From Vicugna pacos (taxonomy: Eukaryota; Chordata; Mammalia; Artiodactyla; Camelidae), in NCBI RefSeq assembly GCF_048564905.1, contig NC_132999.1, positions 59,769,701-59,833,700 of the forward strand: a stretch of 64,000 bases of DNA. The letters run 5' to 3'. Shown here one piece after another: positions 19,501 to 29,139 of the stretch; position 1 is the first letter of the stretch; each line of letters opens with the position of its first letter. A program made the position numbers and the translations under genes. The notes under the pieces were generated by a model. The model worked only from the letters and a program-made list of their open reading frames with translations, had not been told where the DNA came from and searched no databases.

Positions 19501-19744
19501 GCCCCTCCTTACTTCACTAAGCTCACCTCCACCCTCGTCCTCATGAATAACCATCCAATTAATGTCACAAAGAACAGTGAGTCTGAGTTTATAGGGTCGG
19601 GGCAAAGTTTAGGCTCTTCTGAGAATCTGATTTAAAAAACCAACTGTAGACTCCCTCCCCTGAAACACATGCATGCAATTTCAGAGGGGCCCAGCCCCCC
19701 GAAGCCTATCCGGGTCCCCCTGAGGAACTTTGAATCCCTGAGAC

Positions 19745-20125
19745 GATGCCGTGGTGAGGTGCACGGGTTTGAGGGTGATTCACCCGGGCTGGAAGGTTGA
19801 TCCATCGCCTTCTGACTATGAAGGATCCGAAGGCCAGTTCGGTAGCTTCTCCAGGCCTCAGGGAGCACACCTGTAAGTGGGGAGGGGATGATCAAAGTAA
19901 TACTTTTCTTGAAGAGCTTGTCGACAGGCTAGATGAGAGCAGGTGTCCCAATGCTTAGCACAGGGCCAGACAGATAAAAATGCACAGGGAAGATTGTGTA
20001 TCATCAAAATGAGAGGAAGGGACTCTAAAGAGAAGCATTTCAGTCCTGCTTCTGCCGCTAACCTGCTGTGTGACCTCAGGCAAGTTCCTGCCCCTCTCTG
20101 ATCTCCAGTCTGTCCCTCCATCTAG
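19745..20125 (+). mobile_element. Two sense MIR SINE copies in tandem
   Basis: The first spans about 19745-19990 (GGTTTGAGGGTGATTCACCC, AGCTTCTCCAGGCCTC, AATGCTTAGCACAGGGCC). The second spans about 20030-20125 (AGTCCTGCTTCTGCCGCTAA, TGCTGTGTGACCTCAGGCAA). Both are diverged and in the same orientation. Confidence 0.7.
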
Positions 20126-20635
20126 GACATTCTTTGCTATTCCAATTTGTTGAAATCAGAGGACTTGGGCCGCTGCTTCTGGGGAGAAAGGGAACAAGTG
20201 ACCTGGGTTCCACCCTCCAGGAACAGTCCCCCCTGCCGTCTCTAGCCCATTGCCCAACAGCGTGGTAGAGACACCAGGAGGGAGAATTGTGAGCTGGCCA
20301 GTCAAAGAGAATTTCCGGAGGATGGGGGATTTGAAACACAGGAAGAGTTTGAGACCAGAGAGGCAAGGAGAGACCATGGAAACAGGATCAGGTCCGGTGG
20401 GTCCTAATGCCCCTCCCAGCTCACACAGCCCTGCTTTCTGCCAGGGATGATTGTGGGAGAAGGAGGGCCGTGCCTGGATTACTGCTGCATCCTCGGCACC
20501 CTGCCTGTGTGTGCACATTGTGTACATGGTAGGTGTTCAAAAAATGCTTGCGAACACCCCTGTGTTCCCAAGACCCCAGCCTAGCCTCCCCAAGGAGGCT
20601 GGGCCAGGCTCTCCACTCTCAGCTCCTCCCAAGCA
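20126..20635. other. Unique sequence, no gene recognised
   Basis: A 123-codon minus-strand frame is not domain-like. Around 20500-20545 the sequence resembles an L2/MIR tail ('gtaggtgttcaaaaaatg'). Confidence 0.45.
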
Positions 20636-20639
20636 AAAG

Positions 20640-20770
20640 GGAGTCAACCAGCTGTGAGTGTAAAGGGTTAAGCCGAGAGTTCTGACTTAATGGTCAGTTA
20701 AAGTAACTGGGGCTAACTTAATTAATTCTGTATTATACTCAGCATGAATGCTGCGGGGTTGTGAGGCCAG
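20640..20770. promoter_or_regulatory. Candidate conserved non-coding element
   Basis: Non-repetitive. Words include CTGACTTAATGGTCAG (a near-palindrome), GTTAAAGTAACTGG, CTAACTTAATTAATTC and TATTATACTCAGCATGAATG. Enhancer-like composition between GC-rich flanks. Confidence 0.3.
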
Positions 20771-21039
20771 GGACCGGGAAGCTGAATGAAAAAACACTTT
20801 TTCCACCCTGTCCCCAGCTCGTGCTTCTGGAAGAAGAGGCCTCAGGTACTAAGTCCCCAAGACAAAAGGTCTGAAGTTAGGTCATGGGCCCCAGGCACCA
20901 GGAATGGGGGCCAAATACCTGGAAAAACATTATCTTTGTTCCAGCTGGAGGGTAAATCTGGACAAGCTCTGAGTCACCCACACAGTGGCCGGGCGGGGTG
21001 GCACAGGGCAGGGAGGGTCTCTTACATGAGTTCCATGCC

Positions 21040-21185
21040 AGAGGTACAGAGCAGGGAGGATACTAGTCGCTTGGCCTCCACCAAGTCTCAGAGCCTCAGT
21101 GTTCCCATCTCTAAAATGGAGATAAGTCATTATGAGGACTAGAGAGCACGTTTGGAGCCTGGCAGATAATAGCTGGTATTCTTGT
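21040..21185 (+). mobile_element. MIR SINE, sense
   Basis: AGAGCCTCAGTGTTCCCATC, TCTAAAATGGAGATAAGTCA and GAGCCTGGCAGATAATAGC follow the sense MIR order. Confidence 0.75.
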
Positions 21186-21436
21186 CTCCTATGGGAGAGC
21201 CTGGGGGCAGTGAGTGATTTATTCTAAACGCCACTGGATGGGTGGGGGCGGGGCACTATTGAAGCCTCACAACAACCCTAAGGCCTGGCCGTAGGCTTGT
21301 ATTAAGAGTCCTAACAGCCTCAGTTCTTTATCTCGGACCACAAAGCACTGTTTAGGAAAAACACATGAGTCCCAGTCAAAGCTAGCTTGAGACGCTTACG
21401 GGGTCTCCTGGTGGATCAGCTTATAAAAAGCAGGAA

Positions 21437-21535
21437 GGGGGGAGGGTACAGCTCAGTGGCAGAGCGTGTGCTTAGCATGCAGGAGGTCCTGGGTTCAGTC
21501 CCCAGTACTGCCATTTGAAAAAACAAAACAAAACC
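21437..21535 (+). mobile_element. Camelid tRNA-Ala-derived SINE (Vic type), short copy
   Basis: GGGTACAGCTCAGTGGCAGA, TGCTTAGCATGCAGGAGGTC and TGGGTTCAGTCCCCAGTAC are the tRNA-Ala-like head. The body then runs directly into an A-rich tail (AAAAAACAAAACAAAACC) without the TAAATAAACC block. No clear target-site duplication was found. Confidence 0.92.
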
Positions 21536-21539
21536 AGGG

Positions 21540-21960
21540 GGGTAAATTAATCCAAATGTATTCACTGTTCCTGAGTGTGTGACCTCTTAAAGGCTGTGAA
21601 CTGGCCCTTGATCAGCGGGGTGACCAACTCGGGCTGATTTTCCCAGGACTGAAAGGCCCAAGCAAGCCAGGACAGCCAGTCATCTTACGTACGGACCGCC
21701 GGCTTTGGTCACCCAGTGGTTACAGGACAAAACCACATTTCTTGTTCTGAAATGAACAGGCACCCGTAACTTGGGCTGAAATTTCAGTGACAACAACACA
21801 CAAAGATTCCAAAGGTGCCAAATCCCAGACTGCCCAGATGCAAGCAAAGTCTGCTATTCTGAAACCCCTGGAATCGGAGCTCTGGCAGCTCCCCGGTCCT
21901 GACGGGGAGGGTGGGCGGCCCTGGCGAGGATCTGGAGTGAACGAATTTTATGAAATGCCC
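21540..21960. other. Unique sequence, no gene recognised
   Basis: Unremarkable mixed composition. No repeat or exon was recognised. Confidence 0.45.
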
Positions 21961-21979
21961 TGAGTGGAAAAATCCACAC

Positions 21980-22110
21980 TTCTGAATTAGCACACCTTAT
22001 TTTAGATATGTGCTTCTAAATGATGTTTTAATTAAACGTTAAAAGTAGATATTTAATCACTTCTTCCAATGGCATAGGAAAACGTAAATTCAAGTTGGCC
22101 CCACAAACTT
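21980..22110. promoter_or_regulatory. Candidate conserved non-coding element
   Basis: AT-rich and non-repetitive, with CTGAATTAGCACACC, GATGTTTTAATTAAACG and GATATTTAATCACTTC. The TTTAATTAAA core is itself palindromic. Inference from composition only. Confidence 0.3.
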
Positions 22111-22257
22111 TTAATGTTCTCCTCGAGAAAGTGGACAGTCTTCTTATACTCAGGGCCCATTTGCTGTCTTGGGCTACTTCTCAGCAGATCCCACCCCACC
22201 GCTCCGAGTGACATGGACACTGTGGATAATTGGATCTATTCCTACTGGACAGGAGAG

Positions 22258-23930
22258 GGGAATTCATTCACTCGTTCATTAAATATTTATCAAGCACTCT
22301 GTGCCAGAGACTTGGGGATACAGCAGTGTTTTTAAAAAGCACCAAAGTCCCTGTGTAGCTGACATCCAGTGGGAGATACAATCAACACACAAAATGCATA
22401 TTGGGTTAGTGATGAGCGCTAAGGGGAAAAAGTAGAACATGGAAAAAGAATGAGAGTAATGGTGGGGGCTGACATTTCAAGAGACCAGGGAAGGCTTCAC
22501 CCAAGAGGATCATTTAGTAAAAACCCTGAAGGGAGAGAACAAGACTTGTGGATTTCTGAGAGAGAGAACAGCAGGCATGGGAGTGGCAAGTGCAAAGGCC
22601 CTGGGGCAGGAATCTGCCTCGGGTGTTTGAGGAACAGAAGGAAGCAAGCAGGTATTGAGCAAACAAGGGTCAAGTGGGAGGAGACATGGTCAGAGAAGAA
22701 AGAGCGGGTCAGATCATGTGAACCTTCACAGGTCATAATAAAACTTTGGCTTTTATTCTGGGTTTTAGAAGTTACATGATTTGATTTAAGTTTTAACAGG
22801 ATCCCTCTGGCTGTTGGGTGGAGAAGACCGTGGAGGGGACCAAGGCAGGAGCAGAGAGACCAGTCAGGAAGCTACCGCAAACTAGGAGAAAGATTATGGT
22901 TGCTCAGAGGGTTGTAGCTGTGGAGGTAGTTAAAAGGGACCAGATCCTGGACATATTTTGGAAGTAGACATGATTTGCTGATGGATTGGATATAAAGGGT
23001 GAAGGAAAAAGAGGAGTTAAGAGTGACTCCAAAACTTTTGGCCTGGGCAACTGGAAGGATGCCTGCAGTTGACATCACCTGGGGTGGAGAAGGAGGTGCA
23101 GCAGGTCTGGGGGAAAGATCAGAAGCTCAGTTTTGTATATGTTAACATTTGAGGTGTCTTTTAGCCACCAGGTGAAGAGACCATGTGGGCAGCTGGATAT
23201 ATGAGTGTGGAGTTCAGGGGACATATTGGGGCTGAAAATAGGCATCTGGGCATCATCAGCACTTACATGGCATTTGATGCTAGGAGCTTGGATGAGAACA
23301 TCTAGGGCGTGCGTGTAAACAGAGAAATCTGCAGACTGAATGCTGGGGCATTCAGATCAAGCTGATGAGGAGGGACCAGCAAAAGAGCCAAGAGGGAGAA
23401 ACCAGGGGCAAACAGGAGGAGAGCTGCTGGGAGAGGAGGTGTCCCAGAAGCCAAGAGAACAGGTTCATGGAGGAGGGAATGGCTGGGCTCAAAGGCAGGG
23501 GCTAGGACAAGTACAAAGAGAATTAAGAAGTGACCATTGAATTTAGCAATGAGGAGGTCATTGGCGACCTTGACTAGAGTAGTTTTGATGGTGTGATGGG
23601 GGTGACAGCCTGATGGAGTAGGTTCAGGAGGCACTGGAGGAAAGTAATTGGAGACAGCCAGACAACTCTTACAAGGAGTTCTGCTATAAAGGGAAAGAGA
23701 ATAGGGAGGCAGGGAAGAGAAAAGCGTGGGGTAGAGAAGATTCTTTTCTTAAGATGGGAAAAATAATAGCATGCTTTATAGTGTTGGGAATGACCCAAAA
23801 GAGAGGGGAAATAGATGCAGGAGAGAGCCGGAGGTGAGAGTCACAGGAGCGCTGTCCTTGAGCGGGGAGAGAGGATGGGACACCAGGGCATCGTGTAAAT
23901 AGCTACTTTCCCCCAGGGATGCAGGGAAAC
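22258..23930 (-). mobile_element. Long L2-type LINE copy, antisense, about 1.67 kb
   Basis: The antisense 3' end (TTCATTCACTCGTTCATTAA, GATACAGCAGTG) is at the left. To the right come GTGCAAAGGCCCTGGGGCAG, a block ending GGGTCAGATCATGTGAACC, TTACATGATTTGATTTAAG, a block ending AGAGACCAGTCAGGAAGC, and a further block with TTGCTGATGGATTGGATA and CAGTTTTGTATATG. The first 700 bp is clearly L2. The remainder is in the same order as the copy at 38180-39250 and is presumed the same or an associated old repeat. Confidence 0.75.
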
Positions 23931-23962
23931 ATGGGGCTACTGGGCTTGGCCCCTCAGCCTGT

Positions 23963-24055
23963 CTTCTATTTTTTTAATTGAAGTATCGATGATTTACAAT
24001 GTTGTGTTAATTTCTGGTATACGGCATAGTGATTCAGTTGTACCGATCCACCTGT
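23963..24055 (-). mobile_element. Artiodactyl-type L1 3' end, antisense
   Basis: TTTTTTTAATTGAAGTATCG, TTTACAATGTTGTGTTAATT and TCTGGTATACGGCATAGTG are the antisense tail of cetartiodactyl L1 elements. A short 5'-truncated copy. Confidence 0.85.
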
Positions 24056-24144
24056 CTGCTGATGTTCCTGAGCACCCGGCACAATGCCCAGCTTCCACCC
24101 GGTGGGTGAATAAATGGTTACCAGTTGGGCTCAATGTACATCTT

Positions 24145-24370
24145 GCAAGAATTTTTAAAAAGCAAGTTCTGGTTTCGGACAAACCAATGTTTAAATCCTT
24201 GCTCCGCCACCCAGCTGAGTGACCTTGAACATGTTTCTCAACTTTTCCAAGCTTCAGTTTTCCTTTCTAAAATAAGGAGAATAATAGAACCTACTTTATA
24301 GGCTTGGGGGAGGATTAAGAAGATAATAATGCACGTAGAGTTCTGAACGCAGGATCTGGGACTTGGGAAA
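24145..24370 (+). mobile_element. MIR SINE, sense
   Basis: TTAAATCCTTGCTCCGCCAC, GTGACCTTGAACATGTTTCT, CTAAAATAAGGAGAATAATA and GAACCTACTTTATAGGC give the sense MIR order. Confidence 0.85.
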
Positions 24371-25325
24371 GTGCTCCGGAGGGGTTAACTACCTTCATTA
24401 TAAGCAGTCCAATAATTCCCCCGTCCAAGCTCATCCAGAGTTTAATGGAATCCAGCATGTAAAAGAAAATGGATGTAGCTATAAAATCACAATGCACACA
24501 CCTCGCGACCACTCACAATTGCCCTGACCATTTATGACCCTCAGGCTGCCATGCTGATGAGACAGCCCTGGGGGACACGTTGCTCCCAGATATAATGCCT
24601 CTGCTCTCTTCCCTGCAAGGTAGCACATGGGATGACTGACAGCAACCTTATTAGAGAGGTAACATTCAATCTACTCTGATTTTTTTTTAAAGCAAATTAC
24701 TCACAGGGGTTGGTACTTCAGTGGTTTTTAGTGACACGTGGCTTGAGTGTACTCACAACCGATCTGCATACCAGCGTGGTGAGCCGACTGTGGTGCTAGT
24801 TAGGGAAAACAAACTAAACCAAAAAAACCTGAGATGAGCTTGGGCAGTCAAGGAGGGCTTCCTGGAGGAGGCAGCCCCTCAGGTGACCCTTGAAGACAGG
24901 AAGGCTCTGGAGAGGTAAAGAGGAAGGACCATGTGATTCTGTTTGTTTCTTAGCAAATACCAGAGCAGATGGATTTGATTGAATTCGTCCTGTTTTATCA
25001 CCTGCTAAGCAAGCCAGAACCACCTTCTTCCTCCCCAGGAACATAGCTGCTTCATGGCCTCACACTGCCAGCAGTTCCAGAGAGTTCTGACCTTCACCCT
25101 CCCACCAAACTGTCACAGACTCTGTCACTGTCCCCTGCCCTATTGAGCCACCCAGAGGAAGGGACTTGGGGCAGAGAGAGAATTCATTTAATCCATAGCT
25201 ACCACTTTGGAAACATTTAATAAGTCAGCTCCAGCAACCTCTCAAAGCTCTCTTCAGGCAACCTATGGGGCACCCACCAGAAGGGAAAAAGGGCATAAAA
25301 GAGGTACTAGTGGTGGTTGTAGGAA
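24371..25325. other. Unique sequence, no gene recognised
   Basis: Mixed composition. No exon or clear repeat was seen. Around 24835-24900 the words AGGAGGGCTTCCTGGAGGAG and GTGACCCTTGAAGACAGG resemble the 'ggcctctctgaggaggtgacattt' block of an antisense L2, too short to call separately. Confidence 0.4.
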
Positions 25326-25329
25326 CAGC

Positions 25330-25555
25330 AGAGACATATAGTGAGTCTTGCACGTGTGCAGGCTCTGGGCTGGCTCTGATGGGAGCGCTTTGCATTACCT
25401 AATCTCATGTAACCCTCACAACAACATCTTCTGGGGGGTACGATGATTGCCCCTTCACAGATCAGAATATTGAGATCAGAGAGGTTAGGTGACTTGTTCA
25501 ATGTCACACGATAAAAAGAGGCAGAGCCAGCCAGGCTTGAACTCTGGCTGTGCCG
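25330..25555 (-). mobile_element. MIR SINE, antisense
   Basis: TAATCTCATGTAACCCTCAC, CAACAACATCTTCTGG, GAGGTTAGGTGACTTGTTCA and CCAGGCTTGAACTCTGGC give the antisense MIR order. Confidence 0.85.
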
Positions 25556-26020
25556 TACCTAATAATCTAAGTCCAAGAGCTGGGGGTGGGCAGGGGTAGA
25601 GAGAGCAAGGAGCCTGGAAGGAGCAGAGAGTCTTTGTTCTTTTGCATAAGATGAACCAAAAGTAAGGTTCCACCTCCTTCTAGGGTGGGTTTCTGAACTG
25701 TAGAAGCCATTCAACCTAAACTGTATTTTCCAGACTCCCTTGCAGCTTGGGGTTCCGGGTACAAATTAGGTTCTGCCCATCAAATGACGGATACTCAGAC
25801 CATGTGACCCACCGACAAGGCCCTCATTGGGCCAGCTCACCACTCTCCAGAAGCAGGGGGGAGGGTCACACCTGTTTCCCAGGGGGCAGTTAACAGACCT
25901 GAGAAGATAGGTTCAGCCTGGTGGGTCTCAGAGAGTAAGGGGGAAAGCAGGGACATTTAGGGGTGGGGCCAGAGGGAGGGTACGTGGTCAACACAGAGTA
26001 GGCCAGTGAAGATTATACGC
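25556..26020. other. Unclassified sequence, part possibly an old repeat
   Basis: The segment around 25715-25800 (TTTTCCAGACTCCCTTGCAG, GGTACAAATTAGGTTCTGCC) has the feel of a dispersed mammalian repeat that I cannot name. The remainder is unique. No gene was recognised. Confidence 0.35.
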
Positions 26021-26024
26021 ACAG

Positions 26025-26145
26025 ACTGGGTAGACGCACAACCTGGACTTTAATCCTGGCTCCACCACTCCCTACTTGTGTGACCTTGGGTAAATTACTT
26101 AATGGCTCTGCGATTCAGTCTTATTATCTGTAAAATGAGGATAAG
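26025..26145 (+). mobile_element. MIR SINE, sense, left part split by a SINE
   Basis: ACTTTAATCCTGGCTCCACC, TGTGTGACCTTGGGTAAATT and GTAAAATGAGGATAAG are sense MIR words. The element resumes at 26436. Confidence 0.88.
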
Positions 26146-26435
26146 AATATCCACTTTGGTGGGGGTGTATAGCTCAGTGGTAGAGCTTAGCATTAGCATG
26201 CATGAGGTCCTGGGCTCAATCCCCAGGGCCTCCGTTTAAAAAATAAGTATGTGAGAACGAGTATATGTACATATATTCATGACTAAGACATTGCTATATA
26301 ACAGAAATTGGCACAAAGTAATTGGCTGTACTTCAGTTAAAAAGTTAATTTTTTAAAAAGTAAAATTTAAAATAAATAAACCTAATTCCCCCCCCCAAAA
26401 AAAACCAAAAAAAATTTTTTTTAAATATCTACTTT
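26146..26435 (+). mobile_element. Camelid SINE (Vic type) with an L1 tail nested in its A-rich region
   Basis: The tRNA-Ala-like head (GTATAGCTCAGTGGTAGAGC, GGGCTCAATCCCCAGGGCC) spans about 26158-26235. The SINE-specific TAAATAAACCTAATT is found much later, at about 26375-26390, with an L1 3' piece between. The whole is flanked by AATATCCACTTT (26146-26157) and AATATCTACTTT (26424-26435), a 12-bp target-site duplication with one mismatch. It is inserted in a sense MIR. Confidence 0.92.
26242..26357 (+). mobile_element. Artiodactyl L1 3' fragment inside the camelid SINE
   Basis: GTATATGTACATATATTCAT, TGCTATATAACAGAAATTGG and GGCTGTACTTCAGTTAAAAA are the 3' terminal words of artiodactyl L1. 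It lies between the SINE head and the SINE tail. It is either a nested insertion into the A-rich part or a chimeric retrotranscript. Confidence 0.85.
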
Positions 26436-26535
26436 ACTGTATCCTCTTAAGAATGGAATGAAATAATGGATGCCAAACAGAACACAGCCTGGCACGAGTA
26501 AGCACTTAATAAATGTGAGAAATTATCATCATCAC
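26436..26535 (+). mobile_element. MIR SINE, sense, right part
   Basis: GAATGAAATAATGGATGCC, GCCTGGCACGAGTAAGC and ACTTAATAAATGTGAG complete the MIR that begins at 26025. Confidence 0.85.
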
Positions 26536-26645
26536 ATCATAACATCTGTTGGTTAAGCTCCGACTCTGAACAGGGTACCCCAGGCACATCATATATCATC
26601 CTTACAGCCTTCCTGCAAAGTAGGTGGTGTCACTTCTCCCCTATA
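26536..26645 (-). mobile_element. MIR SINE fragment, antisense
   Basis: CACATCATATATCATCCTTA and CAGCCTTCCTGCAAAGTAGG resemble antisense MIR ('acatgtattaactcatttaatcctcacaac'). Confidence 0.55.
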
Positions 26646-27040
26646 CATAGTGAAGCCCCAAGGGGCGCGGCTGGCAAGTGTTGCGGGCATAGGAGAGGGT
26701 CCCAGAGTCCACGGTCCCACGTTGCCTCTCCGTGGGGCACATGAGGGCCTCGGAGAGCCTGTGCAGAGGGAAGGGCCCCTCAGGCACTGGAGGCCCCGTG
26801 GCCCCGCCTGTGCCCAAGGCAACAGCCAAGGGGGGTCCCTGTCCTCTCTGCCTCCCTCTCCACAAATCCCCAGCTTAGAGTCAGGGCCTTGCCCCCCAGC
26901 CACTGGGTGAGCGTGGGCGGGTTATTTCACTTCTGCCAGTCCAGTCCAGCCTCCCTCCAGTGCACTGAGCTGGCCCTGTCGTCTTGTGCCTCCTCCGTCT
27001 GGGAGCCAGGCCGCCCTCCTCCTGGGCCCTGCCCATCAGA
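26646..27040. other. GC-rich unique sequence, no gene recognised
   Basis: Opposing overlapping frames (104 and 86 codons) with no domain resemblance. Confidence 0.5.
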
Positions 27041-27044
27041 CCTC

Positions 27045-27205
27045 AGGAAACCAATTACATTTGCATCTCGTTTGGAGTTGAGACTGCTGCCGGTGGGGGG
27101 GGGGGCTAACGACACACCAATTGATTACCAAAACCGTATGTGTGGAAGAGAAATCCTTCATTAGGCAGGAGCTGCAGCTCTGTTCATCTAACTCAGATAT
27201 CCAAG
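27045..27205. promoter_or_regulatory. Candidate conserved non-coding element with an octamer motif
   Basis: A perfect octamer ATTTGCAT lies at 27059-27066, directly after CCAATTAC. An 11-base G run sits at 27095-27105. Further on come CACCAATTGATTACC and TCCTTCATTAGGCAGG. Non-repetitive. Composition resembles the element at 9125. Confidence 0.3.
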
Positions 27206-27384
27206 CAGCTGTCGGCAGTTCCGCCCCCATTCCTGGCCTGTTGGAGTTGGGGAAGCTGCCAGGACATCTTTTCTTGGGAAAACGAGTCTCTAGGGTGACT
27301 GTGTCCCGGCTCTCCCTCTCTCCTCAACCTCACTTTCCTCTTCTGTAAATGAGGAGAATAAAATATATCTCACAGGACCAGAAA

Positions 27385-27965
27385 AGGTCAGTCAGTTGAC
27401 AAACACTCAATGAGCACCCACTCTGGGCAAGACACTGTATCTGAAGATACAGAAAGGAATGACACAGCCCTCCCAGCCATCTCAGGGCCCTCTGCAGACC
27501 TGGGTGAGCGCTACAGATGCCGTGGGTCCAGGGAGCCACGGGAGCTCAGAGGAGGCGACTGGATGGGGGGTTGGGGAGGGTCTGAGGTCTGAGAAGGCTT
27601 CCAGGAGGAGGTGACATTTGAGCTGACTCCTAAGAGTCAGAAGGAGTTGGCCAGGAGATGAAGGGCATCCCAAGTAGCAAGGCCAGCATGGACAAAGACT
27701 TAGAGGCAGAACAGCTCTGGGACATTTGGGAAATGGAAAGTGACTCACTGGGGATAGAACATGGGAAGCAAGTGAGTTACAGAAGCTGAGGGATCAGCAG
27801 GGACCAGACCATGAAGAGTGTTATGGACCAAGCTGGCGCTCTGTCCCGTGGACTGCCACAGACTGCTGGGTCTCTCAGGAGATGCACCTGCCAGGCAGTG
27901 AGGACGGCAGGACCGGACAGAGGGAGAAGCTGACCTGTGGTGCAGTTGGCAGCTGACACCTGGGC
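27385..27965 (-). mobile_element. L2 LINE 3' region, antisense
   Basis: TTGACAAACACTCAATGAGC, CTTCCAGGAGGAGGTGACATT, TGAGCTGACTCCTAAGAGTC and CCAGACCATGAAGAGTGTTA follow the antisense L2 order. Confidence 0.75.
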
Positions 27966-28295
27966 TCACCCTGTGGGGAGATCTGGGCCTGATCTAGTCC
28001 TTAGAGTGGTCCCAAATGCAGGCAAGGGGACAGACTTCTGTATCTCCACATCAGAACGTCACTGGCAGGGAGTGTCACCCTGATCGAGGCAGTTCCCTGA
28101 GGCCAAGGGCAATGCCCTGTCAGGGACACAGGTGTGAGCCGTCAGAGCTCATAATCCTGTCACTTGGGGGTGAGTACCTGCCCCGGAAAAGGGGGTCTGC
28201 CCAAACAGTACCCACTGCACCTGTGTCATCTTGGAGAATTGTCCTCTCCTCTCTGGATCTCAGGGTTTCCCATCTGGAAAATAAAGTCTGGGACC
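27966..28295. other. Unique sequence with a MIR-like end
   Basis: Near 28225-28290, TCTGGATCTCAGGGTTTCCC and ATCTGGAAAATAAAGTC resemble a sense MIR core. The rest is unclassified. Confidence 0.4.
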
Positions 28296-28793
28296 TGAGA
28301 CAGGCAGAATCATGGTCCGCCAAAGATGTCATGTCTTAGTTCCCGGCACCTGTGAATATATTACCTTATATGGGAAAACGGTCTTTGTAAATGCGATCAA
28401 GTTAAGACTCTTGAGACAAAGAGATTATCACGGGCTATCTGGGTGGGCCCAAGGTAATCACACAAGTCCTTGAAAAAGAAGAACCTTTCCTAGCAGGGAT
28501 GAGAGAGAGACATGTTGTTGGATTTGAAGATGCAAGATGGAAGGAGGGTACCATCCGCCGAGGAACGAGGGCGGCCTCTCAAAGCTGGAAAAGGAAAAAA
28601 AAAGATCCCCATCACCACCACCTCCCCAGCTCCCCAAGCCTCCACAAAAGTACAGTCGTGTTAACACCTTGATTTCAGCCCAGTGAGATCCACATCAGAC
28701 TCCTGGCCTCCAGAACCATAAGATAAGAAATTTGTGCTGTTTAAAGCCACTAAGTTTGTAGTCATTTGTTAGAGCAGCAAATAGAACCTAACA
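28296..28793 (+). mobile_element. MLT1-type solo LTR (ERVL-MaLR)
   Basis: An ancient solo LTR fossil of about 500 bp. Words in order: GGCACCTGTGAATATATTAC, GATTATCACGGGCTATCTG, GGGCGGCCTCTCAAAGCTGG, TTAACACCTTGATTTCAGCC, TGCTGTTTAAAGCCACTAAG and an ACCTAACA end. Placental-mammal age is inferred from the family. Confidence 0.92.
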
Positions 28794-28887
28794 CAGGGCC
28801 AAATCAGAGATGTTCAGCACCAAGTCTCGGGGCAGCTTGTGATATTTGATGGGGTTCTAGCACGCGTGAGGACCCCACCCCTGCCCC

Positions 28888-29137
28888 GTTCAGTAGAACT
28901 TTCTACGATGGTGTAAAAGTGTTATCTGTGTTGTCCATTATGCCCGCCACCTGCCGCGTGGGGTGGTTGATCCCCGGGAAATGCGGCTGATGCAGCTGAG
29001 GAACTGAATTGTTAATTTTCCATTATTTGAATTAATTTAAATTTAAATAGCCACATATGGCTGGTGGCTACTGTCTTGGATGATGTGAAACAGGACATTT
29101 CCATCATTACAGAAAGTTCTGTTAACAGCGCTGCTTA
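28888..29137 (+). mobile_element. MER5-type hAT-Charlie MITE
   Basis: The left end has CAGTAGAACTTTCTACGATG. The middle has GCAGCTGAGGAACTGAATTG and TTAATTTAAATTTAAATAGC. The right end has ACATTTCCATCATTACAGAA and ends ACAGCGCTG. The ends are inverted relative to each other, as expected for this non-autonomous DNA transposon. The AT-rich middle is part of the repeat, not a regulatory island. Confidence 0.88.
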
Positions 29138-29139
29138 GA

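Noticed and set aside
28995-29060. AT-rich patch with TTAATTTAAATTTAAATAG that looks like an enhancer
   Set aside because: It is the normal middle of a MER5 transposon, not unique sequence.
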